64,000 bases of DNA from assembly GCF_001746205.1 (NCBI RefSeq), contig NZ_MDCO01000012.1:310001-374000 (forward strand), given 5' to 3'. Below, in pieces: positions 9,166 to 16,482 of the stretch. Made by a program: the position numbers and the translations under genes. The stretch's first letter is position 1, and every line of letters begins with the position of its first letter. Origin of the DNA: Brachyspira hampsonii. GTDB lineage: Bacteria; Spirochaetota; Brachyspiria; Brachyspirales; Brachyspiraceae. The notes under the pieces are model-generated. The model ran no database searches. It had not been told where the DNA came from and was given only the letters and a program-made list of their open reading frames with translations.

Positions 9166-9443
9166 AAAAACAAAACATAAATTTATTTTGACAAAATACA
9201 GTTGTTTAGGTATATACTCAATTCAGTTATATTTAATACATTGATAAGATGTGAGAGGGTTTGGCTCGTACAAAAAATTCAATATTTAAAAAATTTTTTT
9301 AATTCGTTGGCTTATTTTGTTAAAAATGTTTGTTTAACTTTAAAGGGCGGGTTTGGGTGGGCTATAATGTAAATTTTTAAAAATAAAGAGTTTAATAAAC
9401 TTAAAATATTAAGTACCAAGAAATTATATTTTTGTCATTATAT

Positions 9444-10076
9444 TTATTTTGATTTTCTATTTTCAATTCTTTTAATTATATAAATAATTACGATTGTAGA
9501 TAAAATAAAAATTAATGATATAATTATATAATCTTTTAATGTAATATCTCCTAATAAAACTGAAGTAAAAAGATTGTTGTATCCTAATAATAAGTCAGCA
9601 ATACTTTTTTGAGTTGATAAAGTTGATTTCAAATCATTAGTATAATTATTTGTAATATTTTGATTATTTATAGCTGTATTATCTATAGTTGAAGGGGAAT
9701 TAAAAAATGCTGCATATAAAAGAATAAGAAAAAATATCAAAGCAATAAAAAATGTTTTTTTTATATTGTTATCTTTTATATTAAATAATGCCGTTATAAT
9801 ACCAATTGCTATAAATATATATTCATAAATGTTTTCAATGTATTTTATTATAAAAAATTCTGATACTCCAAAAAATGCTATTACTAATATTATCATTATT
9901 CCCAAACCTATACCATCACTATCACCTAAAAAATCATCAAGACTTAAATCCCCTTTAATCAATACTAATATTAAAAACACTATTATAAAAGAGCATAAAA
10001 ATAATGCAGACATTCTAAATAAATCATTTTCTGGAATATTGATTTTGTATATTAAATTAAAAATTATATCTTTCAC
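9444..10076 (-). CDS. Hypothetical membrane protein
   Basis: Unrecognised 210-residue protein with about five hydrophobic helices, among them residues 22-41, 56-76, 84-98, 107-125 and 182-201. An Asn/Thr-rich polar loop (about 126-180) separates the last helix from the rest. The start is GTG at 10076; an AAGGAG lies about 14 bases upstream, slightly far. It follows the gene ending at 10098 by 21 bases on the same strand, so the two are probably co-transcribed. It may be a distant member of the small membrane protein group around it, but the similarity is weak. Confidence 0.6.
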   Translation of the reverse strand: MKDIIFNLIYKINIPENDLFRMSALFLCSFIIVFLILVLIKGDLSLDDFLGDSDGIGLGIMIILVIAFFGVSEFFIIKYIENIYEYIFIAIGIITALFNIKDNNIKKTFFIALIFFLILLYAAFFNSPSTIDNTAINNQNITNNYTNDLKSTLSTQKSIADLLLGYNNLFTSVLLGDITLKDYIIISLIFILSTIVIIYIIKRIENRKSK

Positions 10077-10097
10077 AAATATTTTTTATTCTCCTTA

Positions 10098-10655
10098 TTA
10101 ATTCTTGGATTTATAATTTGCAAGCAATAAACCTAATATAATGCCAGCTGCTATACTTAAATATTCTTTGGCAGTTATAATATTATCTTTTAGCATAAAG
10201 AAAGCAAATATAGTAATTGCAATACACACTAATGGAAGAAAATTAATTATTGCCTCCTTCTTATTTTTTAATCCTTCTTTTTTTATTTTACGAATTGCTA
10301 AAATACCAAATAGTGCTGATGAAAAGCTAAGAATAAACATGATTGTAACCCTAAAAAATAAACTCTCTGGTATCCATTCAAATCTCCCGTAATGAAGTCG
10401 TCTAGGATATAGGGAATGTATAACTAAATTAAGTAAATCATGTTTGTTATTTTCATTAGTAAAATCATATTTTTGATAATATTTAGCAATCATTTCTGAT
10501 TTATTATTTACTACATCATACTTATTTAATATTGCAGGGGCATTAATAACAAACAATATCAATCCTATAAGTATTGCCATAGTAGGTACAATAACAAGAA
10601 TAGCTCTTATATAAATATTTTCTTCTCTATCTTTTCTTTCTTTTCTTTTTCTCAT
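10098..10655 (-). CDS. Small membrane protein, paralogue 3 of the local RRR family
   Basis: 185 residues. It begins with a highly basic stretch (MRKRKERKDREE), then one membrane helix (about 15-38), a polar segment ending in YPRRLHYGRFEW (about 90-101), and three helices (about 105-124, 137-153, 160-179). The Arg-rich cluster just before three closing helices, and the gap between them, match the proteins at 3939 and 4841. A promoter is proposed at 10851-10878. First gene of a two-gene unit with the protein at 9444. Confidence 0.65.
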   Translation of the reverse strand: MRKRKERKDREENIYIRAILVIVPTMAILIGLILFVINAPAILNKYDVVNNKSEMIAKYYQKYDFTNENNKHDLLNLVIHSLYPRRLHYGRFEWIPESLFFRVTIMFILSFSSALFGILAIRKIKKEGLKNKKEAIINFLPLVCIAITIFAFFMLKDNIITAKEYLSIAAGIILGLLLANYKSKN

Positions 10656-10850
10656 AATAACTTTATTATTTTTATTTTATAATCGTCTGTATTTATGAAT
10701 ATATTTTTATTAAAATAAAATGATTAAGAAAAACAATACTTTTTTATTTATGATGATATAGACTTTTATAATAGAAAATAAAACTGTATTGTATAAATTA
10801 ATAAATGCATAATTAAATTGCATTTTACTTTTTTCATAATCCTAAACTAT

Positions 10851-10878
10851 ATTTTATTATATATGCTTTTTTTGTCAA
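10851..10878 (-). promoter_or_regulatory. Sigma-70-type promoter for the 10655-9444 unit
   Basis: On the minus strand TTGACA (10878-10873), 16 bases, TAAAAT (10856-10851). The same GTATTGACAAAAAA...TAAAAT arrangement with a 16-base spacer occurs at 11615-11588 and 12112-12085, pointing to duplicated promoter segments. Confidence 0.6.
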
Positions 10879-10940
10879 TACAGCATACTTGTTTCAAAAC
10901 TTATTAATACTTGCAGTTTTTTGCTTTAATATTTTTTTAA

Positions 10941-11505
10941 TTAAGAAGTTATTTTCCTAATGATAACATCGGCTATAAAACAGAAAATCACTCCGCTGAA
11001 AGCTAAATATTCTCTATTACTTTCCATATTTATTACTGTTACTATTAAAACGAATGCCATTAATGCCAGAGTAATCAACCCTACTAATATTGTTTCTATA
11101 GTCTCTCTAATATCTTCTTTTAGTTTTATCTCTTCATGATAATATTTTTTGGTCTATAATTGCGGTAATTGCAAGCGATAATATATAAGTCAGTACATAT
11201 ACAATTAATACTCTCACACCAAGAATTTTCAAATCCGCTTCTGAGCTGCTATATTTAGATAATAAAGTTCCTTTTAATAATATTGTTATTATTTTTTGAA
11301 GTGTTTCTTCTTTGTCAAAATTGTCAAAATTTGCTGCATTAGTTTGTTTATTATTATCTATTATTTCTTTTTTTTCTTGTATATTTTTATCAGCCATAGC
11401 AAAAATTGTTATTGCAGTAGAAGGTATAATTAAAGACAAGAATAGATATAGTATAAAAACTATTACATTATCTTTGCTATCATTTTTTTTATTTTTAATT
11501 TTCAT
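10941..11505 (-). pseudogene. Small membrane protein, paralogue 4, with a frameshift in an A6 run
   Basis: The first frame (11505-11134) encodes an N-terminal helix, a polar segment and one further helix, and ends at a TGA after IIDQKILS. One base out of phase, the reading continues from about 11146 to a TAA at 10941-10943 with YYHEEIKLKEDIRETIETIL and two more hydrophobic helices. Together the parts give about 188 residues with the family order of one helix, polar part, three helices. The switch lies at a run of six A (minus strand); five A would restore one frame. It could be a real mutation, a slippery phase-variable site or a sequencing error. The ATG sits in a hexanucleotide tract. Confidence 0.6.
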
Positions 11506-11539
11506 TTTTATTTTTATTTTTATTTTTATTTTTATTTTT
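11504..11539. repeat. Hexanucleotide tract (ATTTTT)6 abutting a start codon
   Basis: A at every sixth position from 11504 to 11534 with T5 between. On the minus strand it reads as AAAAAT units and the last unit supplies the AT of the ATG at 11505. Changes in copy number would alter leader length but not frame. No Shine-Dalgarno motif is visible next to this start. Confidence 0.8.
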
Positions 11540-11587
11540 ATTTAATTACTCTTTAATTAAAATTATTTTATCATATATAGTTTTTCA

Positions 11588-11615
11588 ATTTTAATGAATA
11601 TACTTTTTTTGTCAA
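11588..11615 (-). promoter_or_regulatory. Sigma-70-type promoter for the frameshifted gene at 11505
   Basis: TTGACA (11615-11610), 16 bases, TAAAAT (11593-11588) on the minus strand, about 75 bases before the ATG; the hexanucleotide tract lies in the transcribed leader. Confidence 0.55.
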
Positions 11616-11644
11616 TACATACGGTATATATGTTTATTCAATTA

Positions 11645-11841
11645 CGCACGGTGTGAAGATTATTATACATAATAAAAATTATCATTTTAAATAAGCAGAT
11701 ATTTATAATTTTATTATTCGTGCGGTAAATATATTTTTAAACTTGAATAAATCTAGGGTGGGTGCTGCAATAACAGTTTGAAACTAAAAAGAAAAATAAT
11801 ATAAATATGACTGATAAATATAAAAAGCCTAGAGGGCGGGA
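11645..11841. repeat. Fixed-geometry palindromic element, half copy
   Basis: CGCACG at 11645, CGTGCG at 11719 (74 bp), GGGTGGG at 11756 (37 bp), GGGCGGG at 11834 (78 bp). The block spacing matches the other copies; the sequence between is AT-rich and different. Confidence 0.7.
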
Positions 11842-12007
11842 ATATGTAATTTCATTTTTTTAAAATTTTATTTAAACTTTTTGTATAATTAGAAGTTTAA
11901 GTCACAGATTTGATTTTGAATTTACTTACGAATTTTGTATACAATTTGAATTGAGTTTATAATTGATGAAAATATATAATCTTATACTTATCTTAAAATT
12001 AATAAAA

Positions 12008-12078
12008 TAAAAATGCAATCACTCAAAATTAAAGCGATTGCATTTTTATTTACTCTTTTTCATATATCTTCTTAGTTT
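12008..12078 (-). ncRNA. Candidate small RNA or remnant leader
   Basis: A promoter (TTGACA 12112-12107, 16 bases, TAAAAT 12090-12085, minus strand) is followed about 70 bases later by a strong hairpin (AAAATGCAATC 12010-12020 with GATTGCATTTT 12036-12046) and T-rich DNA. No gene lies between except a five-codon frame, MKKSK. Either a short transcript of about 70 nt or what is left of a deleted paralogue, since the promoter copies those at 10851 and 11588. Confidence 0.4.
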
Positions 12079-12084
12079 TCTATT

Positions 12085-12112
12085 ATTTTATTATATAATA
12101 GTTTTTTGTCAA
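12085..12112 (-). promoter_or_regulatory. Third copy of the TTGACA-16-TAAAAT promoter
   Basis: Minus-strand TTGACA at 12112-12107 and TAAAAT at 12090-12085. Same layout as at 10851 and 11588, but here it runs into a hairpin, not into a gene. Confidence 0.55.
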
Positions 12113-12204
12113 TACCCTATATACCTTTATTTTTATTTTTTTAATAAAAGATCTGAATATATTCAAGCCTTTATTTATATTTAGGAGATACAAAATAATA
12201 AAAG

Positions 12205-12585
12205 TTATGCCATTATTAATTGTCCGTTATTTCTTATGCGTATTTCTAAAGAATTAGTTAATCTTATTTTGTAGAATTCTATTCTTTTACTTACTTCAAA
12301 AATATAAGCATTATTATATTTTTTCATTATGTTTTTTATTTTGCTTGCTATATTTTTTGGAAGTATGTTTTCAGATAATTTATCATCACTGCTTATATAA
12401 TTCCAAGTTCCATTTTTGTCGAAATTGATATAAATTCCATTATTTAATTTTATCTCATATTGTTCTTTTCTTATGTCAATATAAACTATTTTAGCTTTGC
12501 TGTAATTAGAAGCAATAAATCTTCTAATATTTTCAGGTAATTTACTAGGAGTAATTTTAATAAAAAGGTTTAAGTTGTTAGTCAT
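12205..12585 (-). CDS. PepSY-like / DUF2874-type two-repeat protein
   Basis: 126 residues made of two similar units. The first runs from LPENIRRFIASNYSKAKIV to the strand-rich YEIKLNNGIYINFDKNGTW; the second from LPKNIASKIKNIMKKYNN to IRLTNSLEIRIRNNGQLI. The pattern of a helix after LP-N/I followed by a basic beta meander ending in DKNG or RNNG fits the PepSY-like DUF2874 fold, which is usually periplasmic. No signal peptide is seen here, which is odd, so the location is open. Single gene; an AAGGAG motif precedes the ATG at 12585. Confidence 0.65.
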   Translation of the reverse strand: MTNNLNLFIKITPSKLPENIRRFIASNYSKAKIVYIDIRKEQYEIKLNNGIYINFDKNGTWNYISSDDKLSENILPKNIASKIKNIMKKYNNAYIFEVSKRIEFYKIRLTNSLEIRIRNNGQLIMA

Positions 12586-12689
12586 AATATATCTCCTTAT
12601 GTTCAGTATTGTAAAATCTCTTTATATTCATAATTATAGCAGAATGTAAAAATTAAGCAATATTTATTTACAAATAATTTACACTAAAT

Positions 12690-12782
12690 TTACAAAACAT
12701 ATAATGACATTATCATCACTATTATTAAAATAAGTAAAAGAAGTAAAAAATACATTTTCTTATTAATAAAATTCTTTTTCAT
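12690..12782 (-). CDS. Candidate 30-residue membrane peptide
   Basis: MKKNFINKKM followed by about 19 hydrophobic residues (YFLLLLLILI and on) and a TAA at 12690. An AGGGA lies seven bases before the ATG, a better ribosome site than many genes here have. Small single-helix peptides of this kind are often overlooked; equally, a short AT-rich frame with many Leu and Ile can arise by chance. Confidence 0.4.
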   Translation of the reverse strand: MKKNFINKKMYFLLLLLILIIVMIMSLYVL

Positions 12783-12907
12783 GGTACAATCCCTAAATAA
12801 TTTTTTTTATTATTGCTGATTATAAAATTAGCCGTTTATTTATAGATTTAAAAATTATTCTATTATTTAAAATTATATACTTATTAATTTTATATGCATT
12901 CTTGATG

Positions 12908-12916
12908 TGATATAAT
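12908..12916 (+). promoter_or_regulatory. Extended -10 promoter ahead of the pentanucleotide leader
   Basis: TGA-TATAAT (TATAAT at 12911-12916) is an extended -10 element; the -35 (TTTTAT) is poor. Predicted start of transcription is near 12923, so the TGGCT tract lies in the transcript. Confidence 0.45.
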
Positions 12917-12947
12917 ATTTTGAATAAAATTAGGCAAATTTTTTTTG

Positions 12948-13127
12948 ATGCTTGGTACTTATATAACGAGTTCATATTATTGGCTTGGCTTGGCTTGGCT
13001 TGGCTTGGCTTGGCTTGGCTTGGCTTGGCTTGTGATACCTAAGCGAGAATTAAAAAATAACAAATCAAACATATTTACATTCTATAATATAAATATGATT
13101 TTTTCAATAAAAAATTATTCATATTGA
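12948..13127 (+). CDS. Candidate leader ORF carrying the TGGCT tract upstream of rarD
   Basis: Reads 59 codons from ATG 12948 through the pentanucleotide tract, which gives repeats of Trp-Leu-Gly-Leu-Ala. It stops at TGA 13125-13127, overlapping a TTG at 13124 that is in frame with the permease gene. The other two frames through the tract stop immediately after it. The ORF has no family similarity and may exist only as a translated leader. Its reality as an expressed peptide is inference. Confidence 0.4.
   Translation: MLGTYITSSYYWLGLAWLGLAWLGLAWLVIPKRELKNNKSNIFTFYNINMIFSIKNYSY
12981..13030 (+). repeat. Pentanucleotide tandem repeat (TGGCT)10
   Basis: Ten perfect 5-base units, 12981-13030. 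Unit gain or loss changes the frame of anything translated through it. Located about 150 bases before the ATG at 13184. Confidence 0.95.
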
Positions 13128-13183
13128 AAATATTTTCATTAAATTTTATTATTACATACAAAAAAATTATATTGGATATATTT

Positions 13184-14038
13184 ATGTCAAATAATAATAA
13201 ATCTATTTTGCTAGCTTTAGCTGCATATATAATATGGGGGCTTCTTCCTTTATATTGGAAATCTGTTCAGAATTTTGATTCAGCATTTGTATTGGGTGTA
13301 AGAGTTATTACTACTTTTATATTTACTTTAATAATCATTATATACAAAAGAGCCAATTTATACAGAGGTGTTAAGCCTTTAATATCTATAATAATAGCGG
13401 GTATCTTTTTAGGAATTAATTGGTATTTATATATTTATACTGTTAATTCAGGGCATGTTCTTGAGGCAGGACTTGCTTATTATATAGCACCTATTTTGAG
13501 TATATTAATAGGAATAATATTTTTTAGAGAGAGAAAGACAAAATTAGAATATGCTGCTATTATTTTAATGTTTATAGGTATGCTTTATCAAACAATTACA
13601 TTGGGAAAACCTCCTATTATGGCATTTTTTATAGGGCTTACTTTTGCTATATATGGTATTTTCAAAAAACTTACTATATATTCAAGTTGGGAGAGTTTAT
13701 TTTTGGAAACAGCTGCTATAATTATACCGTCTATAATTTTAAGTAAAATATACTTTCCTTCTTCAAGAGAGCCTATTCATACTTGGGTATCATTAATGTT
13801 TGCCGGTGTTGCTACGGGAATACCTTTATATTTATATGCTAAGGCTGCTAAAGGACTTGAAGTTTCTACACTTGGTTTTTTACAATTTTTACTTCCTCTG
13901 TTTGCTACTTTGCTTGCAATTTTTGTTTATAAAGAAGAAGTTAATTTGAATAGAGCTATTACTTTGATTATAATAATGCTTGCTGCTGTTCTTTATGCTG
14001 TGTCTATATTTAGAAATTCTAGAAATAAAAATAATTAA
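13184..14038 (+). CDS. rarD: RarD-type EamA/DMT-family permease
   Basis: 284 residues with about ten membrane helices. The N-terminal ALAAYIIWGLLPLYWKS and the middle GINWYLYIYTVNSGHVLEA (about 80-98) followed by GLAYYIAPI are typical of RarD proteins of the drug/metabolite transporter superfamily; the substrate of RarD is not well defined. The start is taken at ATG 13184, which begins the family's usual N-terminus. A longer version from TTG 13124 would add 20 residues and overlaps the end of the repeat-bearing leader frame. Expression may therefore depend on the upstream tract. Followed by an AT-rich hairpin. Confidence 0.85.
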   Translation: MSNNNKSILLALAAYIIWGLLPLYWKSVQNFDSAFVLGVRVITTFIFTLIIIIYKRANLYRGVKPLISIIIAGIFLGINWYLYIYTVNSGHVLEAGLAYYIAPILSILIGIIFFRERKTKLEYAAIILMFIGMLYQTITLGKPPIMAFFIGLTFAIYGIFKKLTIYSSWESLFLETAAIIIPSIILSKIYFPSSREPIHTWVSLMFAGVATGIPLYLYAKAAKGLEVSTLGFLQFLLPLFATLLAIFVYKEEVNLNRAITLIIIMLAAVLYAVSIFRNSRNKNN

Positions 14039-14040
14039 AT

Positions 14041-14081
14041 ATTATAGTATTTTATAGCTGCTTTATAAAATTATAATTTTG
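14041..14081 (+). terminator. AT-rich hairpin after rarD
   Basis: ATTATA (14041-14046) and TTTTATA (14050-14056) pair with TATAAAA (14064-14070) and TATAAT (14072-14077), followed by T-rich sequence. Weak because the stem is all A-T. Confidence 0.4.
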
Positions 14082-14100
14082 TATTTTGTTTTTATTGATA

Positions 14101-14294
14101 CGCACGGTAAAGAGATTTTTATTTTAATATAGTTAATTATTCAGTTTAAATTATTAACTAGTTTTTTATTATTCGTGCGGTTTATATTCTAAAAATTTAA
14201 ATAACACTTGGGTGGGCATGTTTTTCTGTTTAAAGTAATTAAGAAAAATAAAGTTAAAATATGAAAATAAATCAATAAGGCTATAGGGTGGGGA
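14101..14294. repeat. Fixed-geometry palindromic element, half copy (right-facing)
   Basis: CGCACG at 14101, CGTGCG at 14174 (73 bp), GGGTGGG at 14210 (36 bp), GGGTGGGG at 14286 (76 bp). It stands head to head with the next copy. Confidence 0.7.
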
Positions 14295-14327
14295 GTTAGA
14301 ATAAAATTAAAAAAATTATTTACAATT

Positions 14328-14532
14328 CCCGCCCCATTAAATTAATTATTTTTATTTTGAGATTTTTACTTTAAATAAATTCAAGGCTTAATTATGAAAT
14401 GCACTCCCGCCCAAATTTTTATTAACCTTATAAAATTATTTTACTATTCTACGCACGTTTAACCGATTATTTTTTATAATATAGATTATAATTTATAACG
14501 TCTTGTATATCATCATTTTTTTCTGCGTGCGG
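14328..14532. repeat. Fixed-geometry palindromic element, half copy (left-facing)
   Basis: Inverted relative to the previous copy: CCCGCCCC at 14328, CCCGCCC at 14406 (78 bp), CGCACG at 14452 (45 bp between block outer ends, longer than usual), CGTGCG at 14526 (74 bp). Its end is nine bases from the stop of the next gene. Confidence 0.7.
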
Positions 14533-14540
14533 TTTGCTAA

Positions 14541-15287
14541 TTATTTTTCTATTCTTTTTCTGAAATATCTTGATAAATCTACAGGTGTTTCTTCAAGCCA
14601 AGATGACATAATGCATTCATATTTACCTTTACTTTTACTTAATTTGTAAATTTGATATTCCACTCTTTCATTACTTCCGCCTACTATCTCTCTTGATTCT
14701 ACAAGCATTTCATATATTCCGTCTCCGTCAATATCTTCAAAAATATTATCCATTTGAGTGATAACAGAGCTTTTCATAGAATTAATTTCTTTATAAAAAA
14801 CTACATCTGCAATGAATTTTATACTAGCACCATCTATCCTAAACATATACATATATATGTCTCTATCCTGTCCGTCATCATTTATGATATAGTATTTTAT
14901 TATTCCGATTTCATTTTTTTTATCATAAAAATTTTCTAAATCTATAGCTGCATTTTTTCCTATTCTATCTGTCTTATAAGAAAATTCTTCATTATCTTTA
15001 TTGTATATAGATATTTTATCTCCCTGAGCAGAAGACATTAATGCTATAAATTCATTACCTTCTTTAGGAAGAACATCGGCAATAACTATAGAATACACTT
15101 CATATCCTTTGGCTTGAAGCTCAGATTTTAATTTTTCAGCCTGACCATACTCAGCATTATTTATGTTATCGCTTTTATAATAAACAATTTCTCCATTGTT
15201 TGAAAGATTGAATAAACTCTGCACATCAATAGAGTAAAGCGGCATAGTTAATATTAGTAAATTGATAATTGATAATATTTTTTTCAT
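14541..15287 (-). CDS. Secreted protein with an FG-GAP-like Asp-rich motif
   Basis: 248 residues with a clear signal peptide (MKKILSIINLLILTMPLYS). No lipobox. The sequence IFEDIDGDGIYEMLVES (about 174-190) is the DxDGDG signature seen in FG-GAP/VCBS and EF-hand-like calcium sites. The rest is strand-rich and not recognised. It begins 17 bases after the gene at 15305 ends, so the two secreted proteins are probably one operon transcribed leftwards. Function is unknown; a periplasmic or surface location is likely. Confidence 0.7.
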   Translation of the reverse strand: MKKILSIINLLILTMPLYSIDVQSLFNLSNNGEIVYYKSDNINNAEYGQAEKLKSELQAKGYEVYSIVIADVLPKEGNEFIALMSSAQGDKISIYNKDNEEFSYKTDRIGKNAAIDLENFYDKKNEIGIIKYYIINDDGQDRDIYMYMFRIDGASIKFIADVVFYKEINSMKSSVITQMDNIFEDIDGDGIYEMLVESREIVGGSNERVEYQIYKLSKSKGKYECIMSSWLEETPVDLSRYFRKRIEK

Positions 15288-15304
15288 AATTTTCTATCCA
15301 TTTA

Positions 15305-15964
15305 TTATTTATAAGTTTTTATATCAACAAATTCTATTTCAGAATTAACTTTTCCGTCAGAACTTTTATATTTAATTATTTTAGGCAAAGTATAATCATC
15401 TATTTCCTGATAAGAAATATTTACATCATATATTCTAGAGTTCTTATTATAATATTCTGCTCTTTCTATTATATAATTATCTTTGTTTACTGTGTAAGTT
15501 ACACTATAGTTCTCATTTTCTCCTTTTGCTCTAAGTGTTATTTTGTATTCATCTTTTTTGTCTTCTATATTTTCAAATGTAAATTTTTTGGATATAGAAC
15601 TATAATTATTATCATTTCCAACTAAAGTATAAAACCCAATAGTTTCCAAAGCTCCTTCAAATACAGAAAACATGTTTCTATAAAAACTATCAACATTTTC
15701 AAGTATTATTGTTGGCTTATATCCCTTCTCAAAAGTAAATCTTAATTTTATATCATCTTTAGTTTTCGCATAACTTTTTGCAGGAATAGTATCTATTTGT
15801 CTTTGTACTATTTTACCATCTATATATGCCTCAAATTTTCTAGGGTACATTTCTGAATATTTTTCTTTTATTTTTTCGTATATATCCTGAAAATTGGCCT
15901 CTTGTGAATATATGTAACTATATGCACTGCATATTATAATTATTATTAATATTATTTTTTTCAT
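15305..15964 (-). CDS. Secreted protein resembling LolA/LolB-fold outer-membrane proteins
   Basis: 219 residues with signal peptide MKKIILIIIIICSAYSYIYS, cleaved probably before QEA. The mature part is a run of beta strands with a short helix at the start (FQDIYEKIKEKYSEMYP). Its closing part (YEIDDYTLPKIIKYKSSDGK-like) resembles outer-membrane lipoprotein-sorting family proteins. That similarity is by pattern only and I rate it weak. It is the first gene of the pair with 14541. Confidence 0.6.
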   Translation of the reverse strand: MKKIILIIIIICSAYSYIYSQEANFQDIYEKIKEKYSEMYPRKFEAYIDGKIVQRQIDTIPAKSYAKTKDDIKLRFTFEKGYKPTIILENVDSFYRNMFSVFEGALETIGFYTLVGNDNNYSSISKKFTFENIEDKKDEYKITLRAKGENENYSVTYTVNKDNYIIERAEYYNKNSRIYDVNISYQEIDDYTLPKIIKYKSSDGKVNSEIEFVDIKTYK

Positions 15965-16102
15965 ACTTTTATTATTCTCGTAATATTTTTAATTAGCAGT
16001 AATAAAAAATAATTTTATGTTTTTTATAAAAACTGAAATTTTCCTATTAATATTACCGAGATTATCTTATATTTATATTACCACTATTCATACATTATAA
16101 TC

Positions 16103-16131
16103 TTGACTTTAATTTTAAAGTTTGTTATACT
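16103..16131 (+). promoter_or_regulatory. Sigma-70-type promoter for the 16167-19476 gene cluster
   Basis: TTGACT (16103-16108), a 17-base spacer, TATACT (16126-16131). It lies 35 bases before the ATG at 16167. Confidence 0.7.
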
Positions 16132-16166
16132 CTTAGTATAAAAAATATAATTTATGGTAAGTATTT

Positions 16167-16472
16167 ATGAGCGAAGAACAAAATGAACAATTGTCAGAAA
16201 CAGGTATATATTGTGCCAATTGCAGATATTGTGTTTTATTCAGAAAAGTAAGCGGTATAGATGGTAATCAATATTTGCTAAGAGTAAAATGTGCACAAGA
16301 GCAATGGCGTAAAAAACTTGGCGAAGAAAAAATGTACAAGTATTTTACAGTAGCAAGGCGAACTGTAGAAAAATGCGATGACTATAAGGAAATGGGTGAT
16401 TTAAGAAGTTTCCTTAAGACTTTGCGTAAAAGTTTACCTGTACGAGATGAAGTTTATACTATAAAGAAATAA
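16167..16472 (+). CDS. Cys-rich small conserved protein, probably metal-binding
   Basis: 101 residues, cytoplasmic. Cysteines occur as YCANCRYC (residues 15-22), KCAQEQW (about 42-48) and KCDDY (about 70-74). This spacing could hold zinc or iron-sulfur. I do not recognise the family. It is the first gene after the promoter at 16103, ten bases ahead of the TPR lipoprotein gene, so it heads the cluster that ends with rsmA. Confidence 0.7.
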   Translation: MSEEQNEQLSETGIYCANCRYCVLFRKVSGIDGNQYLLRVKCAQEQWRKKLGEEKMYKYFTVARRTVEKCDDYKEMGDLRSFLKTLRKSLPVRDEVYTIKK

Positions 16473-16482
16473 TGGATTTTTA

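Larger units (their letters stand above)
8832..9443. other. Gene-free spacer with two dispersed repeats and an orphan promoter
   Basis: No open frame that looks coding. It holds short repeat copy B (8925-8965) and a GC-rich repeat (about 9040-9165). A well-formed promoter reads rightwards (TTGACA 9188-9193, 17 bases, TATATA 9211-9216) with no recognisable gene downstream before the convergent gene ending at 9444. A partial G-block (GGGCGGG then GGGTGGG at about 9344-9360, only 10 bases apart) resembles the blocks of the palindromic element with the spacer collapsed. Confidence 0.5.

Noticed and set aside
12948-13190. Direct fusion of the TGGCT leader frame with rarD
   Set aside because: In the rarD frame TAA occurs at 13040-13042 just after the tract, so unit changes cannot produce a fusion.
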